A stretch of 64,000 nt of DNA from NCBI GenBank assembly GCA_022539475.1, contig VCMS01000129.1, positions 19,106-83,105 of the forward strand, read 5' to 3'. This document shows positions 22,431 to 34,992 of this stretch, one piece after another (positions within the stretch are counted from its first letter, which is position 1; each line of letters begins with the position of its first letter). The translations under genes were made by a program, and so were the position numbers. The stretch comes from Gracilaria domingensis. Taxonomy: Eukaryota > Rhodophyta > Florideophyceae > Gracilariales > Gracilariaceae. Under the pieces are notes generated by a model. The model was not told the DNA's origin and searched no databases. It saw only the letters and a program-made list of their open reading frames with translations.

Positions 22431-24519
22431 ATGTGTGATGCTATTGTCTTTACTTCTCTGCCCTCCTTCGTGCCCTCTTCGACGATCCATTTTTTCCCTT
22501 CTTTCCACTAATCTCTACCTTTCTCACGTCTCGGATTTCGAGAATCTTCTCAAAGAACCTTGCGTTCCCAGCGCATTCCTTAATGCATTCTTCGCACCAG
22601 CGCGACGGACACTGCTCCACAGGACCGAGCACCTCTCGGAGCTCGCTGCTCACAGAAATAACGTGGTCCACATTCCGACCGTAAAGCCGAGCAAAATACA
22701 CCCCGGACGTTTGTTTCAGCAGCCAAGGCCATCTTGAACCCCTCGAGATGGGGACTCGTTGCAGCATTACACACTTCGCATACTTGTTGCACGCTCGTGC
22801 TCCCTGCGAAAAAGAGAAAATGCTCGGGAGCCCGTCTTTGGACATTTTCTCTTGCGCATATTCCTCATTCACCACAATTGAAATTGTGTTCGCAAGCGAT
22901 GACTGCAGACAGAGAGCATTGGTTTTTCAAACGAGCATGCGTTCCTCTGGTAGCTCAACCTGCTCCAAGCATTCCTTCCTTCCATTCACGGCTCCAGAAC
23001 TCGAAACGCGCAGGGGTACCAAAGGATATCGAATTCAATAACTGTCTAGCGCCTGAAGCATACCTGACGCGACCTCCGGCACAATTGGTTGCCAATCAGT
23101 AAGTGTATCATACCGAAAGCCCTATCTCAGCACTTCATTCCAGACTCCTTGCTCGATAAGTGCGTTGCCGAGACCAATACCCTCAAGACTGGGCAAATAG
23201 ACCGGGTGCCAACCCCATATCGGCTCCGAATGGCTGCGGGCTTAATACGCCTGTCCGCTGTATTACTTTACCTCATTCTGCGTACGCAGTTTTGTGTTTC
23301 GTTCCACATTCATTACGGCATCAAAACACCAGTCCTCTCCGGGCCCCTCAAAATCAAACAAGCCCAACCGTTTCGTGTCGAAAAGTCTCAATGGCCTATT
23401 CGCCCGGTTCTTACACCACTTCGTAATCGGGTTCCAACAAAAGCCGGCAACTCATCGCGGCGCAGGGAGCGGAGCTCACCGCACGCTTGCTCAAGTCGAT
23501 AGCGTTCGCGACCGTTGTCATCCGAACGCGCATTAGACACAAGAGCGTCCGGCGTCCAATCCTTAAAGTACCCCGTGCGAGTATTCAAACGCTTTGCACG
23601 CTGCTCGCGCGCTTGTCGCTTTCAAAGTTGTTTTCGTTTCTCGATCACCCGGGCGCTCACACCGGCCTCGTCACCGCTTCCGAGCTTCACCCGTCTCTTT
23701 GGGTCATATTGCCCTCGACTCCATAGTATCCTTCCTTCCCCTCGTGCCGCCGTCAACATCCCACAAGCATCCGCGCGCCTCTTGGCCCCCTCTCCGAACT
23801 GCCCGGCACGCGCCGCCATTTTTTTGCGAGAAAAGCAGCTTGGGCGTTCATTTCGTTTGCGCACTGCACACCGCAACATATCTTATTAACAAGGTAGACC
23901 TCGAGCTTGGCTTCTATCTGTCACGAGCCATGCGCGATTTTCGGATCGGCGGAGGGGGGACAGACTGACCGACAACGGCAGAATGGTTTCTCTCAGTGTT
24001 CTCGGTCGTTTTGGGCTCTAAGACTTGGCTCGATAGAAAAGTTCATTTATAACGGGCGAGCGCCGGCCGCCATACCTAATCTAACCCGATGTTCTTCGTG
24101 GAAATTTCCGAATGTTTTAGAGAAGCACGGAGCATCTATAGAGGATTCAGGAATGTTTTAGCTCAGTGCGAACCCCATCCGTTGAAACAGCGGGGTTGTA
24201 AGACACTGCTTTCTGCACTGGCTTTTTGCGCAGCTCACTCTACCTCTTTCCCGCCCGGCTGCTTCGAGCTCCCGAGCTCGCACAGCTCGGAAGCTCTTTC
24301 ACCGGTGCCAAGTATTCTGTGGCGCTTTGCGTGCTCGGAGAGCACCACAATGAACAAGTGCCAGTCGCCACATCCGTAACAACCGGCCTGGGGAGCAGCC
24401 ACTGAGCAAAACAGAGACTCCGCTCCTTTCTGGCGTGTTTCGCTCCCTGTTGTCCTCGGCTCCCCTCGTGGTCTACGGCTTCGTCTAGCGAGTCCTTTGA
24501 GAGCTGCGCTGCTGATGCA
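22431..24519. other. unassigned stretch
   Basis: Sequence with C/T-rich blocks on the plus strand and several overlapping open frames of 60-140 codons on both strands, all without recognisable domains. Part of it could be the 3' end or LTR of the copia-type remnant. I see no repeat that would prove this. Confidence 0.35.
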
Positions 24520-24643
24520 GATCATTCCAAGAACCTCTGGGTTTATGTAACAAATTATAGAGGAGTCTCCACTCATAAACGTAACGCTTTCGAAGGCTCT
24601 AGAGGGCCCCAATACCGGACATTGTCTGATTCCTCTGTGTGCT
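24520..24643 (-). repeat. dispersed hairpin repeat, copy 1
   Basis: On the minus strand this reads CGAAAGCGTTACGTTTATGAG, then a short hairpin built from CCTCT and CAGAGG arms around an AT-rich loop (TTTGTTACATAAA). The same sequence occurs on the plus strand at 40,884-41,013 at roughly 80% identity by eye. Both copies can be translated to a similar peptide (ESVTFMS then CYIN). This copy lies six bases from the LTR of gypsy element B. The family is unknown. Confidence 0.65.
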
Positions 24644-24648
24644 CTATG

Positions 24649-25654
24649 TGTAGAGCAAAACCCTGTGATGAAGGCAAAGGGGAATCTCCACTAGGATGTC
24701 CGAGTCCTACTCCCTATGAGGGAGAGATTCAGAGATAGAACCTTCTGTCCGTACTCACGTCAAATGACAAGCCGTTTGTAAGACCGGAGACGGTGACTGA
24801 CTATACCTACATAGGTGGGATGCAAAGAACGGTGTGAGTACAGAGATAGAGTGTAATCCGAACCTGAACAAATAGGGGGAAAAGGTGAGCGTGCGAACGG
24901 GCGAAAGCTAACCGTAGAAACCATCGGAGCAGAGCTACAGACCGTACCAACCGGTGGGAACATATCCGACCTCGAAGCGACGCACTCACAGGCGCCAGAA
25001 GTAAACCCAAGACTGGTGAGGAAGCGATATCTGAACCAGGTGAACAAGTTTCAACAACGAGATTCAATAGATTGACAACAACAAGAGGCGAGAACGAGAA
25101 ACAACAAGAAACAACCGAAACAGCATTGAAAACAATCAGATATCCAAAGATGGCAAGACAAGTGCTTCCTAAGTGACCCTGAGGGGTAGTAGTGCCCATA
25201 CCAGTCGTGGTCATTCCGCTGATTGAGTCGTAGACCTACGTAGGCAGCAAGCTACTATAGCCCGATCCTGAGCAGGATCCGACTTGAGTGTCGACTTAGT
25301 TATCCATTTACTTGGAAGCTCCAGGGTGAGATCAACCCAGCATGTATTCTACGACTACTATGTATACGGTGCACACCTCCCGAGCGCTCTACACGTAGAA
25401 AACCCACTGTCAGGGCGTGGGGTCATTTCCAACGGGCGTGCCACAACTATCTGCAGGCCAACCTCCACACGTGGCCAACTATTCCACTTACTATGCATTT
25501 CCTGCAGAGGATTCACCTATCAAAGCTCAATTAAAGCCGTCCGAAAATTGCCCAAAATTAAAGGGAGTTTTCATAACTTAGCCACGTCACCGGCATCGGC
25601 ACCATCTCATTATGAGCGACATGATGCATCTGAAAGCGGAAAGCTGTTGCTTCA
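24649..25654 (-). repeat. 3' LTR of gypsy element B
   Basis: This is the direct repeat of 34,993-36,002. It runs from TGTAGAGCAAAAC (plus-strand reading) to TGTTGCTTCA. The purine tract adjoins its inner side. Confidence 0.8.
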
Positions 25655-25670
25655 TATCCTCCCCTTCTTA
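25655..25670 (-). other. polypurine tract of gypsy element B
   Basis: On the minus strand it reads TAAGAAGGGGAGGATA directly before the LTR. It matches the tracts of elements A and C in place and sequence. Confidence 0.65.
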
Positions 25671-25849
25671 GATTCGAGCACGAGCGCGAGCGCGACGGGC
25701 AAGTACCGACATCGGAAGTATAAATATGACATTCCCACAGGGTTCCACCTACCACTCGGTTCTTCCACACAAGCGACTTTTGCCTCCGACTTCGGATATA
25801 ACTACTCCTTCTCATCCGATTTCTCGGTGTTCGACATCAGTACCTTCTG

Positions 25850-27710
25850 ATCCTTCCTCTCCTTTGACAGGAATGGACCCAAATCCTTCCCATACCAACC
25901 CGCTCCCTAGGAACTCGTCGTCAATTCCGCAAGCGGCGTCTGCGGTGCCCTCGGGCAGTGCTTCCCAAGAATAAAATCCTTTTCAGGGTCTTCCACAGAA
26001 CTATGGTGGCTTCCAATCAGCTCCTCTCTCTCAAGGGAATCCGTACGGCGGTCCGTTCGCTCAACCCTACGCGTGGTACAACCATCCAGGTTTCCTGCAC
26101 CCTTTGGCTCCAGCCCAGCCTGCCCCGCAAGCGGTGGCTCCTTTCAACTTCTATGAGGCTTATCCCCATCCGGGTTGGCTTCTTCCGATACCTCCGGCTC
26201 CTGCCGTGGATCCGGTGCAACAGCCCTATGACCCTAACGCCATAGATTGGAATGCCTAACAAGCCGTACCGTTGACAGTGAACCCTCGTGAGTGGATCAG
26301 TAGAGAGTTCCTTGTGAACCGGGATACCCGACGTGAGGGGTTGATCTTCTCTCGCGCACCGTGGTTTCACCGGACAGCGGTTGCAGATGATGACCTCATC
26401 GATTCCTACGCCGTGAACGGAATGCTCCACGTTGGGATTCCTCGAGGTGCGGTGCGCTCCCGCGAGTGGCGAACCCTCATAGCGGTGATTGCGGGTAGTC
26501 CCTTGACCACGCACGTGGGGACATGGCATGACTCGCTTACTCCAGGGTTGTAAGATTGCAATAGGACCATCCGATTAAGGCTGAATACGACTTCGACGTC
26601 TCGCATTACCGTACATACGGTGAGGTTTCTTATGGTAACGCCTTGGCGGAATTTCCTTAAGCGGATCATCGATACCATTTCAGTGAGGTTGATCCTGATA
26701 TTCTCCTATGGAATCGTCCCTTGCTCACGGCAGAATTTCGATATCTCTCCAGGAGTAAGAGACACAACAAGGATCTCTTTGATTCCGAGAGACGAGTCCG
26801 ATTCGAACAAAATGCATGCTCTAGTTGGGAACTTCTAGTTCCATATCCAAACTTGAAAGTTGATCGTTTGCGCTTCGACGCTTTGCCATCCTGATACGTG
26901 GGCCTTCCATCGTGGTGGAGCCATATAGACGTCCCCGCGGGGTGCCTTGCTGAACTTCCACCGAGTACCTACTACAGCGGTCGCGGTTGATAGACAATCC
27001 CAACTCGGACTATTGATCTCTGGTCCTTGCCGAGCAGGCTGCCCGCGTCGCGTTTCACCTTCTGTGAGATGTCTATGACCATTAGCTCTTGTGGTATCTC
27101 TCTCCGAAACTGAGGTGGCTCCTTCGAAGGATTGATCTCGGTACCCGTTTGGGTTCTGAGGCTAACTAGGAAGAGGTTGGGGAATTGTTGGATGTCATCG
27201 ACAGGGTCGATTGGGACCAAGTTCCGGTAGCTTGGCAGCCTGACAGGCGACACCGATTCCGAAACCGATCACCCGAGCGAATTTCAACCCGTTCCGGGAT
27301 CTTGTCGTACTACGACCCGTGGGAGCGACAGTTCATCTCCGAGGAGCAAGCGACTGCAATGGCGGTTATGCCCCGCCCAGTGCCGGTCGGTCACCCATTA
27401 GGGTTCGTGTTCCCGGAGGATTACGCCGTTCCGTAGGATGCACCAGATCCAATGTTGGACAATGATGAGGTTTCCACCGTAGCCGGGCTAGCACAGCTAA
27501 CGGGAGTTCCGAAATCGGATGCTAACGCGACAGCGGTCCCAACGGACGGCGTCCTTTCCCGACATCAGACAACGGCAGACAATCACATCCAAGCGGTAGT
27601 AGCTAATAGCTCCTACGGGCTTCAGACCGGGTTTCGGGGAGTTGGACGGGTAGGCTGCAATGCCCTCAAGCCGTGGTCACGGAGTTTGCTAACTCCCGAC
27701 ACGGGCGTTT
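25850..27710 (+). pseudogene. antisense coding region of gypsy element B (fossil)
   Basis: It lies between the end of pol and the 3' LTR, on the strand opposite to gag-pol. After a Pro/Ser/Gln-rich start (from about 25,872) it shows LIFSRAPWFHRTAVADDDLI, EWRTLIAV, then CLAELPPSTYY, MLDVIDRVDWDQVPV, YYDPWERQFISEEQ and VPVGHPLGFVFPEDY. These align block for block with the antisense region of element C and with that of element A. No known domain is recognised. It is broken in several places. Confidence 0.75.
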
Positions 27711-27779
27711 AATTGTCTCACAACTGAGTTCAATTGAAAGCTCTTGATCTCCGGATTCCGGCGAATTCTTTTCTGTTCC

Positions 27780-28640
27780 CAACGGGCGACTAACTGATGA
27801 AAGTTCGCGTCCGTGAAGTGGCAATACCATCACTTTGGCTGCGGAAGAGCCGTTGTGACGGAGAAGTGGCGTACAGCACTCCCTGCGCAGGGCAGCGGAA
27901 CGTCGGACCACGGCGCGTGACATACGGTGCACTCCATTTTCATTGGATATTTGGGCGCACTCGTGCGCGCATGCGCGCCACACGTTCGGTGAACGGTATC
28001 TACAGTGTCAGGCCCGCCGGCCGGCGTTTGCCAAGCGGCGTGCACTACCCTCCAGCAATGGAGTATGATTACAGCAGTTAATCTCGAATCTCCCGCCAAA
28101 GGGCTGCACGTGCATGCCATATGTGGTACCGTTCACCGTGCTTACGGATCCCGCACATCGACATGTTCCCTGTGATTCAAAGCACCCTTCAAGGGACTTA
28201 TTAACCTCCTCGTTCAGGCTTTCCAATACAATCTACAAGGATTCTTCTTTCCTTACTTCTCCAACTACGGGGTCTTCCTACTAATGGGTCGACGGAGACA
28301 GTGCGTTCGCACGAGCGAGATACAGCACGCTTTAAGGACTTGCATTGAATCCCAACAGGGCTACTAATTTCCTTAGTGGCAGCACTCCATGCGGGGGATT
28401 CTTCACTTCTTCTGACTTCATTGCTCGCCGAGATCTCGGATCCACGTGACACAGCGCCAACGCGACCATTCCCAGAGAGAGACTTTGTCTCATTGTAAGA
28501 TTCAGGACCTCTGTCAGATCCTGTGGACGCCGGAGCAACCGGAGCGTGATTTACACTGTCCTCCCTCTCCTTATCGTGCGATACGATTTCCGTATTTCTC
28601 GCCAATACCGCAGACGGAGGGTGAACCTTATTCAACTCAG
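27780..28640 (-). pseudogene. pol tail (low-complexity linker) of gypsy element B (fossil)
   Basis: A Ser/Glu/Arg/Pro-rich stretch follows the integrase C-terminal block on the minus strand, in the place of the long linker of elements A and C. A chromodomain could not be read with confidence in this copy. Confidence 0.45.
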
Positions 28641-28829
28641 TAGAGGGTGCGGATGTAACCCGTGAAAGTCCGGGGTATCCTTGAGCAACTCTGTTGTGTT
28701 AAGTACATCAAAGAGACGGCGTTGCGGGTGGGGCAGAACCGATGGACGGTTCGCATTAACCACCGATTGTTCGGTGCCCTGGTGCGACGATGAGCCATTT
28801 TTGGTATTCGGCGTTGCAAAAACTTCCTG

Positions 28830-29840
28830 CTATGGGCTTGTGGCGCGATACACGTGATCTCGTGATACCCGCTCGTGCTGATTATCGAGATCGAGAACGA
28901 CGGTCGTTTCCTGTACGGATACCACCCGATAGGAGCCACTGGCAATCCAAGAGAGCTTATGACGCTTCTTCTTATCAGGATTATAGTATTCCTTCCTGAG
29001 GAACATATACTCACCAGCCTCTAGTTGCGGTAGCGGCCTGCGAACTCGGCTATCAAAATGGCGCTTGTAAGCGAGTTGAGCCTTCTCCATAGAGCGTTTT
29101 GCAATGGGCACCATCATGGTTAGGCATTTCTTCCATGCGTCGCGATGTAATCTCTGTGTCGAGTATTCGCCCATACTTTGCTGTGCTCAATGGCAAGAGG
29201 AGGCGGTCTCCTTGACAGGAACAGCTCAAAAGGGGACAAAGACGTGATCCGATGAACATGGGTATTATACGCATATGTGATTGCGTCAGTGTACAAATCC
29301 CAAGTCTTGGGATGTTCCGCGACGTAGGATCTCAATGCACCAAGAATGGTTGGGTTGAATACCTCTGCTTGGCAATTTGTTTGGGGATGATACGCTTTCA
29401 TAAATAGATTCCTAATATCCAGGGTGCGAAACACGTCTTGAAAGAACTTCGACGTAACCTTAGAGCCTTGAGCCACAGCGGCAGCAGTTATCTGCTTAAG
29501 CGGCACAGTCCGTACCAGCTTCGAGAAACGATCGGTAATTACCAATAGGTATTGATTCCTTTGCGAGGTTTTGATCAATTCGCCTAGAATTGCAATGGCG
29601 ACAGACTCCAGCGGCGCCCTTTCAGGGAATAACTTTAACTCCTTGGAGTGCTTCCTCGGTTTGATGTCGTTCTTCGCACATTCCTGACAGGATCGGCGTA
29701 CTGCATAGCAGTCAAATGCCATTGCCGGCCAGTAAAAATCCTTTCTCAATGTGAGATACAACTTCTTTCTTCCTGGATGGGATCCCAACTTCACGTAGTG
29801 TGCGAGGTGAAGGACTCGACTCTGCAAGGAGTGCGGCACG
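28830..29840 (-). pseudogene. integrase region of gypsy element B (fossil)
   Basis: An HHCC zinc-binding N-terminus (HLAHYVKLGSHPGRKKLYL, then CQECAKN) is followed by the catalytic core (YLLVITDRFSKLVRTVPLK and a YHPQTNCQAEVF block) and the C-terminal block FLRKEYYNPDKKKRHKLSW. It is close to element C and typical of Ty3/gypsy integrase. It is broken. Confidence 0.8.
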
Positions 29841-30129
29841 ACTTATTGTGGGTACATTGACACCTTCCTTATCAGGTAGCCTTGATCAATCACCTGAAAA
29901 GGTAAGTGGTATCAACCGGTCAGACGGGCTCTAACCTGAGTACAGAAGGGATCCGTCTGCTGTTCCCGTATCATCTTCTCAGGCATGATGGGTGTAAATG
30001 ACCGGGCACCTGGTTGCGCAGTTTTTGTGGCGAGAATGTCGTCACACACGTCATCCGACAAGATCTCAGTACTCCTATCGAGGTCACCAATCATAAAGCA
30101 TGAGATGTCATCGTCCTGAGTAGGCTGTG

Positions 30130-32550
30130 CTTCAGCTGCTGTCCCGAAACGGGATAATGCGTGACCAAATGTTGAGTGAGCTCTTCTTGTAAACGACTTC
30201 GAAGTCAAATTCCGACATGCGATGTCTCCAACACATCAAGCTTCTTGATGGTTCGCTGACTTTTATGAGCCAGCGGAGGCACTTGTCGTCAGTGTGCACC
30301 CGAAAATGGATTCCCATCAAATATGGTCTGAGAGGAGACAATGCCCACACCACTGCAAGAAATTCCTTCTCGGGCACCGAGTAGTTCCGTTCGTGGACCT
30401 TCAAAAATCTCGACCAGTATCCAATAGTGTGTCATTTCCCGGTCTCGTCGGTTTGAAGGAAAGCACACCCAATCTGGTTTGCGCTAACGTCGGTATCGTC
30501 CTCATAGGATAACCCAGGTTTAGGGAGGGCGAAAATTGGCGGCGACGTCACGGCATCAACCAGAGCCGTGAAAGCGGAGGCCTCTGCACCGCCGGAGGGG
30601 TCCAATTCAACAGATTGTTCTTTCGTCAGGAGCTTCTTCAACGGAATAGCAACATCCGCAAAGTTCGGAACGAAACGTTGGTATACGTTACACAGTCGTT
30701 AGAAGGATCGGAACTCTGTTTGAGTCCTTGGTTGCTTAGTCTCTTTCAAAGATTTGACCCGAACTTCATCGACTGAAAGCTTTCCGGGGCGGATTATGGG
30801 ACCAAGATACTTAACCGATTCGGTGGAGAACTCGCACTTCTTGAGTTTCAGTATGATCCCTGCGTCACGCAGTACTCTCATGAAATCCCGCACATGGGCT
30901 AGATGCTCATCCAGATTGTTGGAAAAAACGACGATATCGTCCGGGTATTCCAAAAATGTGGTCCACTTAAATCGTGCCAACAGGATATCCACCGCACGCT
31001 GGAAGGAAGTGGGTGCATTAGTTAACCCAAAGGGCATTCTCCGGAAACGGTATAGGCCTTGATGGCAAACGAATGCTGTCTTGTCCCGGTCTTCCTCCCT
31101 GATGGGAACCTGCCAATATCCCCAGTTAGCATCCAGGGTGGTAAACACGTTTGCGCTCCCCAGAGAGTCAATATATTGGTCCATCCGGGGTACCGGATAT
31201 ACTTCTTTCAGTGTAACCGCATTCAAATTTCGGTAATCGATGCAGAATCTTCAAGATCCATCTGGTTTTGGAACTAGCACTACATATGACGGCCAGGAGG
31301 ACTGAGCGGTTTCAATAACGTCAGCTCTAAACATCTTCTCGACTTCAGATTTCTCTTTTTCCCGAGCTCTCGGTCTCGCCCGATAGAGGTGTTGTGCAAT
31401 AGGCCAAGTATTCGAAAGCAAGTTGATACAGTGTTCAGTAGCTCCTATCGTTCCTAAGTGCGTTACACATTGCAGTGAGGTCTTGCAGCATCTCACGTAA
31501 CCTTTCCCGATGGGATTCCGGTACATGCTCCAAGTCGAGCTTCCTCAATTTCTCAACAGGATATTTCAAATCACTGCCAGGCGGCACAGGGCTAATCTCC
31601 AAAGGTTTCTGATTGTATTGACGAGAGTCCTTCTGGGTTTCGTGCGTGTCCATGGCTTCACTAACTTGCGATTCAGCGCTCTGCTCCACGTCCTTAGGGA
31701 CTGACACTCCAAGAACCTTTGCCATGAGGATCTTCGTTGGGACGAGCGCAGTTTTGTGTGGCAGAACTGTACCAATCACTTGGTTCTTTACCAGCCACTG
31801 AGTGGACTTCCAAAAGTTGTTGACCATAACCTTGAAAAGTGCATCTGGTTGGATAGTTACCACTCCATTTGCAAGAGCGATTTGACGCTGTTCATATAAA
31901 GCAGGCAACGATTGTACTGTGTGGAGGCCTTATTGTTTGGTGGTGAGATCCCTCCATACCTGGGACTCTGATGGCAAATGCACGGACTTCGAGACGTGTA
32001 GTTTTGTTGATACCATGCCATCGTTAGAAGCTTGTTGCGTGGCCAGTCGCGGCTCATGTTTCCGCGTTGCGGCTCGCAGCGGTTTCCGAACAATCGGCAG
32101 GACTGATCCGTCTTCCATTTTCACTTGGCGTTTTTGCAAGCGAATAGCTTCCACGAAGCGATGGCAGAAATCACAAACGAGAATAATCGCGGCAGCCAAT
32201 GAGTCACAGACGACAAAGTCAAATTGTACCAAACAAATTCCTAATCGTACAAGGAGTATAATGTAACCAGTCGTTCTCAACGCATTATTGTTCTCATCCG
32301 CGAGGTTTAGAGCAGGGCCGAAACGGATTTTTCCACGAAGAGCGGGCAGAATTAACATCTGGTTGATCAAGTTAGGAGTACCTCCTGTATCTAAGACAGC
32401 TAATTGCCTAACCATGAATTGGGTGGACAGGCCAAGGTCAGTATACAATTTGTAATTCCTCTTAGCCATTACCAGAATTCTATCCGGAGCACGGAAATTT
32501 CGGGACCGTACCCACGGGCGACGAAGAACACCACAGTGTTCTGAATCCAA
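30130..32550 (-). pseudogene. protease, reverse transcriptase and RNase H region of gypsy element B (fossil)
   Basis: Read on the minus strand: a protease-like core (AVLDTGGTPNL and RLGICLVQFDFVVCDSLA), a reverse transcriptase with LDANWGYWQVPI and FGLTNAPTSFQRAV followed by the active-site region, and RNase H with NYSVPEKEFLAVVWAL. These are all Ty3/gypsy type. It is broken. Confidence 0.8.
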
Positions 32551-32669
32551 GTCTGTGCAGCCATTTTCCTCGTCAGGATACCGACAGCCGGAGAGTGAAG
32601 CGAAGGCGCCTCGGGCGTCTTCAAATTTGGCTTAGAAGACGCTCCTTCTACAGGGGAGACCCCAAGTTT

Positions 32670-34793
32670 AGTTTTTCGGAGCGAGACCCACTTGTTGGGG
32701 GCGCTTCCCACCCTGGGCATCATGCTGATGACCGTTCGCAAGTTCGAGTTTTCCCACCATGTTCTGGGCCGCCATGCGAGCGGGTTGACCATCGTTTGAT
32801 CCTCCACTCACGTGGACAGCAATCGCATGCTTCGCGCCTTCATAAGAAGTTCTCGGCACACGAGCCTGATTCTCTGGCGAGAGAGACTCGAACTGAGTGA
32901 TGATTGTCAACCTTTCCCGTGCTGGGAGCGTACACTGCGTCGGGATATGACGAAATTGGGAAAACTCGTAGCAGATAACTGAGGTTGGTTGGTCCTGCGA
33001 ACCTCTATCCACACGACCGTGGGGGGTGGTTTCCCTCCATCCTGGGCAACTGAATCTCATCCCACGATCTCCATAGAGAATAAGTGGTGCCAAAACCCGC
33101 TGTCCCTGCGCATAAAATGCGGGATCGGTGTCCGATGACGGAGCTGACGTGGACGGTATTTCCGAAGTACCCAATGAGTCGTGGTTGCTACCCACAACGT
33201 TGATGTTGTCATGGTCCAAATTGGAGTCGTTACCATCATATTGGGCGGATGAATAGTCAGATTCCTCAGCGAACAGTACCTTTCGAGACTTTGACCTAGA
33301 GGGATGCGGAGTTCGGAGCGATTCACCTTCGGCTTGGGCATATTGTACCAAGTCAAGGTGGGTCATCTTTCTCTTTTCCTCCCGATATTGGAATACAAAT
33401 GCCGGTGTCTGGGAATCCAACCCATCCACGAACACAGAAAATCTCTCTCCATACGGATGAACATTACCACAGCGGTGGAAAGCCTTATTCAGGCGCGTTG
33501 AGAAAGCGGTTTCCGTTTCTCCCGGAAGTTGTTTTGTATCCCTCAGGGCTGAAATAGCCTTTCGGAGGTCATGACCAGTAGCTTATGACCGTAAGAGGTA
33601 TTGTGCCGCTTTGGGCCAACACCTAACTTTTCCTTACGAAGCTCTTCACGATCCGCGGAGGGAATTGAATTGATCTTCTGCCACATCTTTGAGGTAATAC
33701 GGGAGGGCTCCATACGCCTGTCACTCACTCATTCCGAGTATATCAGCGTATTGCAAAAACCTTGCTAGGAAGTCCAGAACCAGAATGGGGTCTTTTCCGG
33801 TAAACTCTTTCTTGTTTAGAGTAACGCCGAGTCTTCGGATAAAATCTCTAACCTTTCCAGTTCCTCTTGAGGTCTGAACTTCGGAGGTATTCTAAAGTCG
33901 ATAATATCGATATGAAAGCAACTCCCGATAAAGCGGATTGGGTGGCTTCAACTCCTTCAAACCATGGTGCTTCTTTCCCTCCTTCCGAGTGCGAATAGGC
34001 GCCTGAGAGGTAACGGTAGCTTCAGATCCTGACTTTGACGAACCGGAACGCCCGCGACGGCTATCACTTGAAGAGCCAGAGAACGACGACGATGACGAAC
34101 TGTCCGAACTAATTCCGGAGTCGGAATCAGACACATCCGAATAATTACGGGATTCCTTCATGGACTTTCGACCGATTCTTTTACTGGATCGATGAATGGA
34201 ACTTTCGGCATCCGAACGATTTCGGTCAGTGGCATCTGTCTCCTCATTCATTCTCATGATGGCTCAAGGGTATCCAAACGTGCATTGATTCGTTCCATAG
34301 CAGTTCTCTTTTCCTCTCCAACGAGGCGAGAGCCCTCCACATATGCCCTTGGGGCAGCAAAGCCCTCCATGAGCGAATTCATCTCCCTTCTCAGGATACG
34401 AACTTCACCCGAGAAATTCTTATCTAGTAGTTTATAAACCTGTCGGCAGAGCTCTTGGACTGACTCGATGAAGGAGACATGGGGTGTATTAGCAATGCTA
34501 AGGCGGGCGTCCAACAAACTGTACTCCTGATATTCAAGCCTTTCCGGCGGTGCGGTTGAGGGTATCTCCACGACTGGATCTTCTTCTTCAGGTTGCGATG
34601 CAGCCGGTGAAGGAAATTCTACAACCTCCTGTCCATCAGTTGGTGTGTCCGCGTTCTCGGAGTTTCCACGATTACTTCCCAGTTCGGGGGCCAACGTCCT
34701 TGAACGCGCACCACCCGAACGAGCAGGGACGTTCGATGTAACCAACCTTCCTTTCGAGAACGGGAACTGGCGTGCCATACTGCAAATAGCCAA
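32670..34793 (-). pseudogene. gag region of gypsy element B (fossil)
   Basis: On the minus strand there is an N-terminal region with a Ser/Asp-rich basic stretch (34,000-34,200). A capsid-like part follows (FVDGLDSQTPAFVFQYREEK), and after it the region of the zinc knuckle near 32,940-32,990. It is homologous to the gag of elements A and C and is broken. Confidence 0.75.
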
Positions 34794-34971
34794 CCAGACT
34801 CTGGGATGATTCCGTGAGAAATCACGGGACTTTCGAGCTGCAAGAAAAAGGGAATGGGAGAAATCTAATCACAACCGGAAGAAAGAGGCTATAGCGGCCA
34901 CTCTTCCGAAAAGGGAGTTTTAAGTGTCCAAATCCCAATTGAAACAAGAACCCAGCTATGGTCGTATACCG

Positions 34972-34989
34972 CTCTAAGACGGGAGATCA
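34972..34989 (-). other. primer-binding site of gypsy element B
   Basis: On the minus strand TGATCTCCCGTCTTAGAG begins about three bases inside the 5' LTR, matching the sites of elements A and C. Confidence 0.6.
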
Positions 34990-34992
34990 AAA

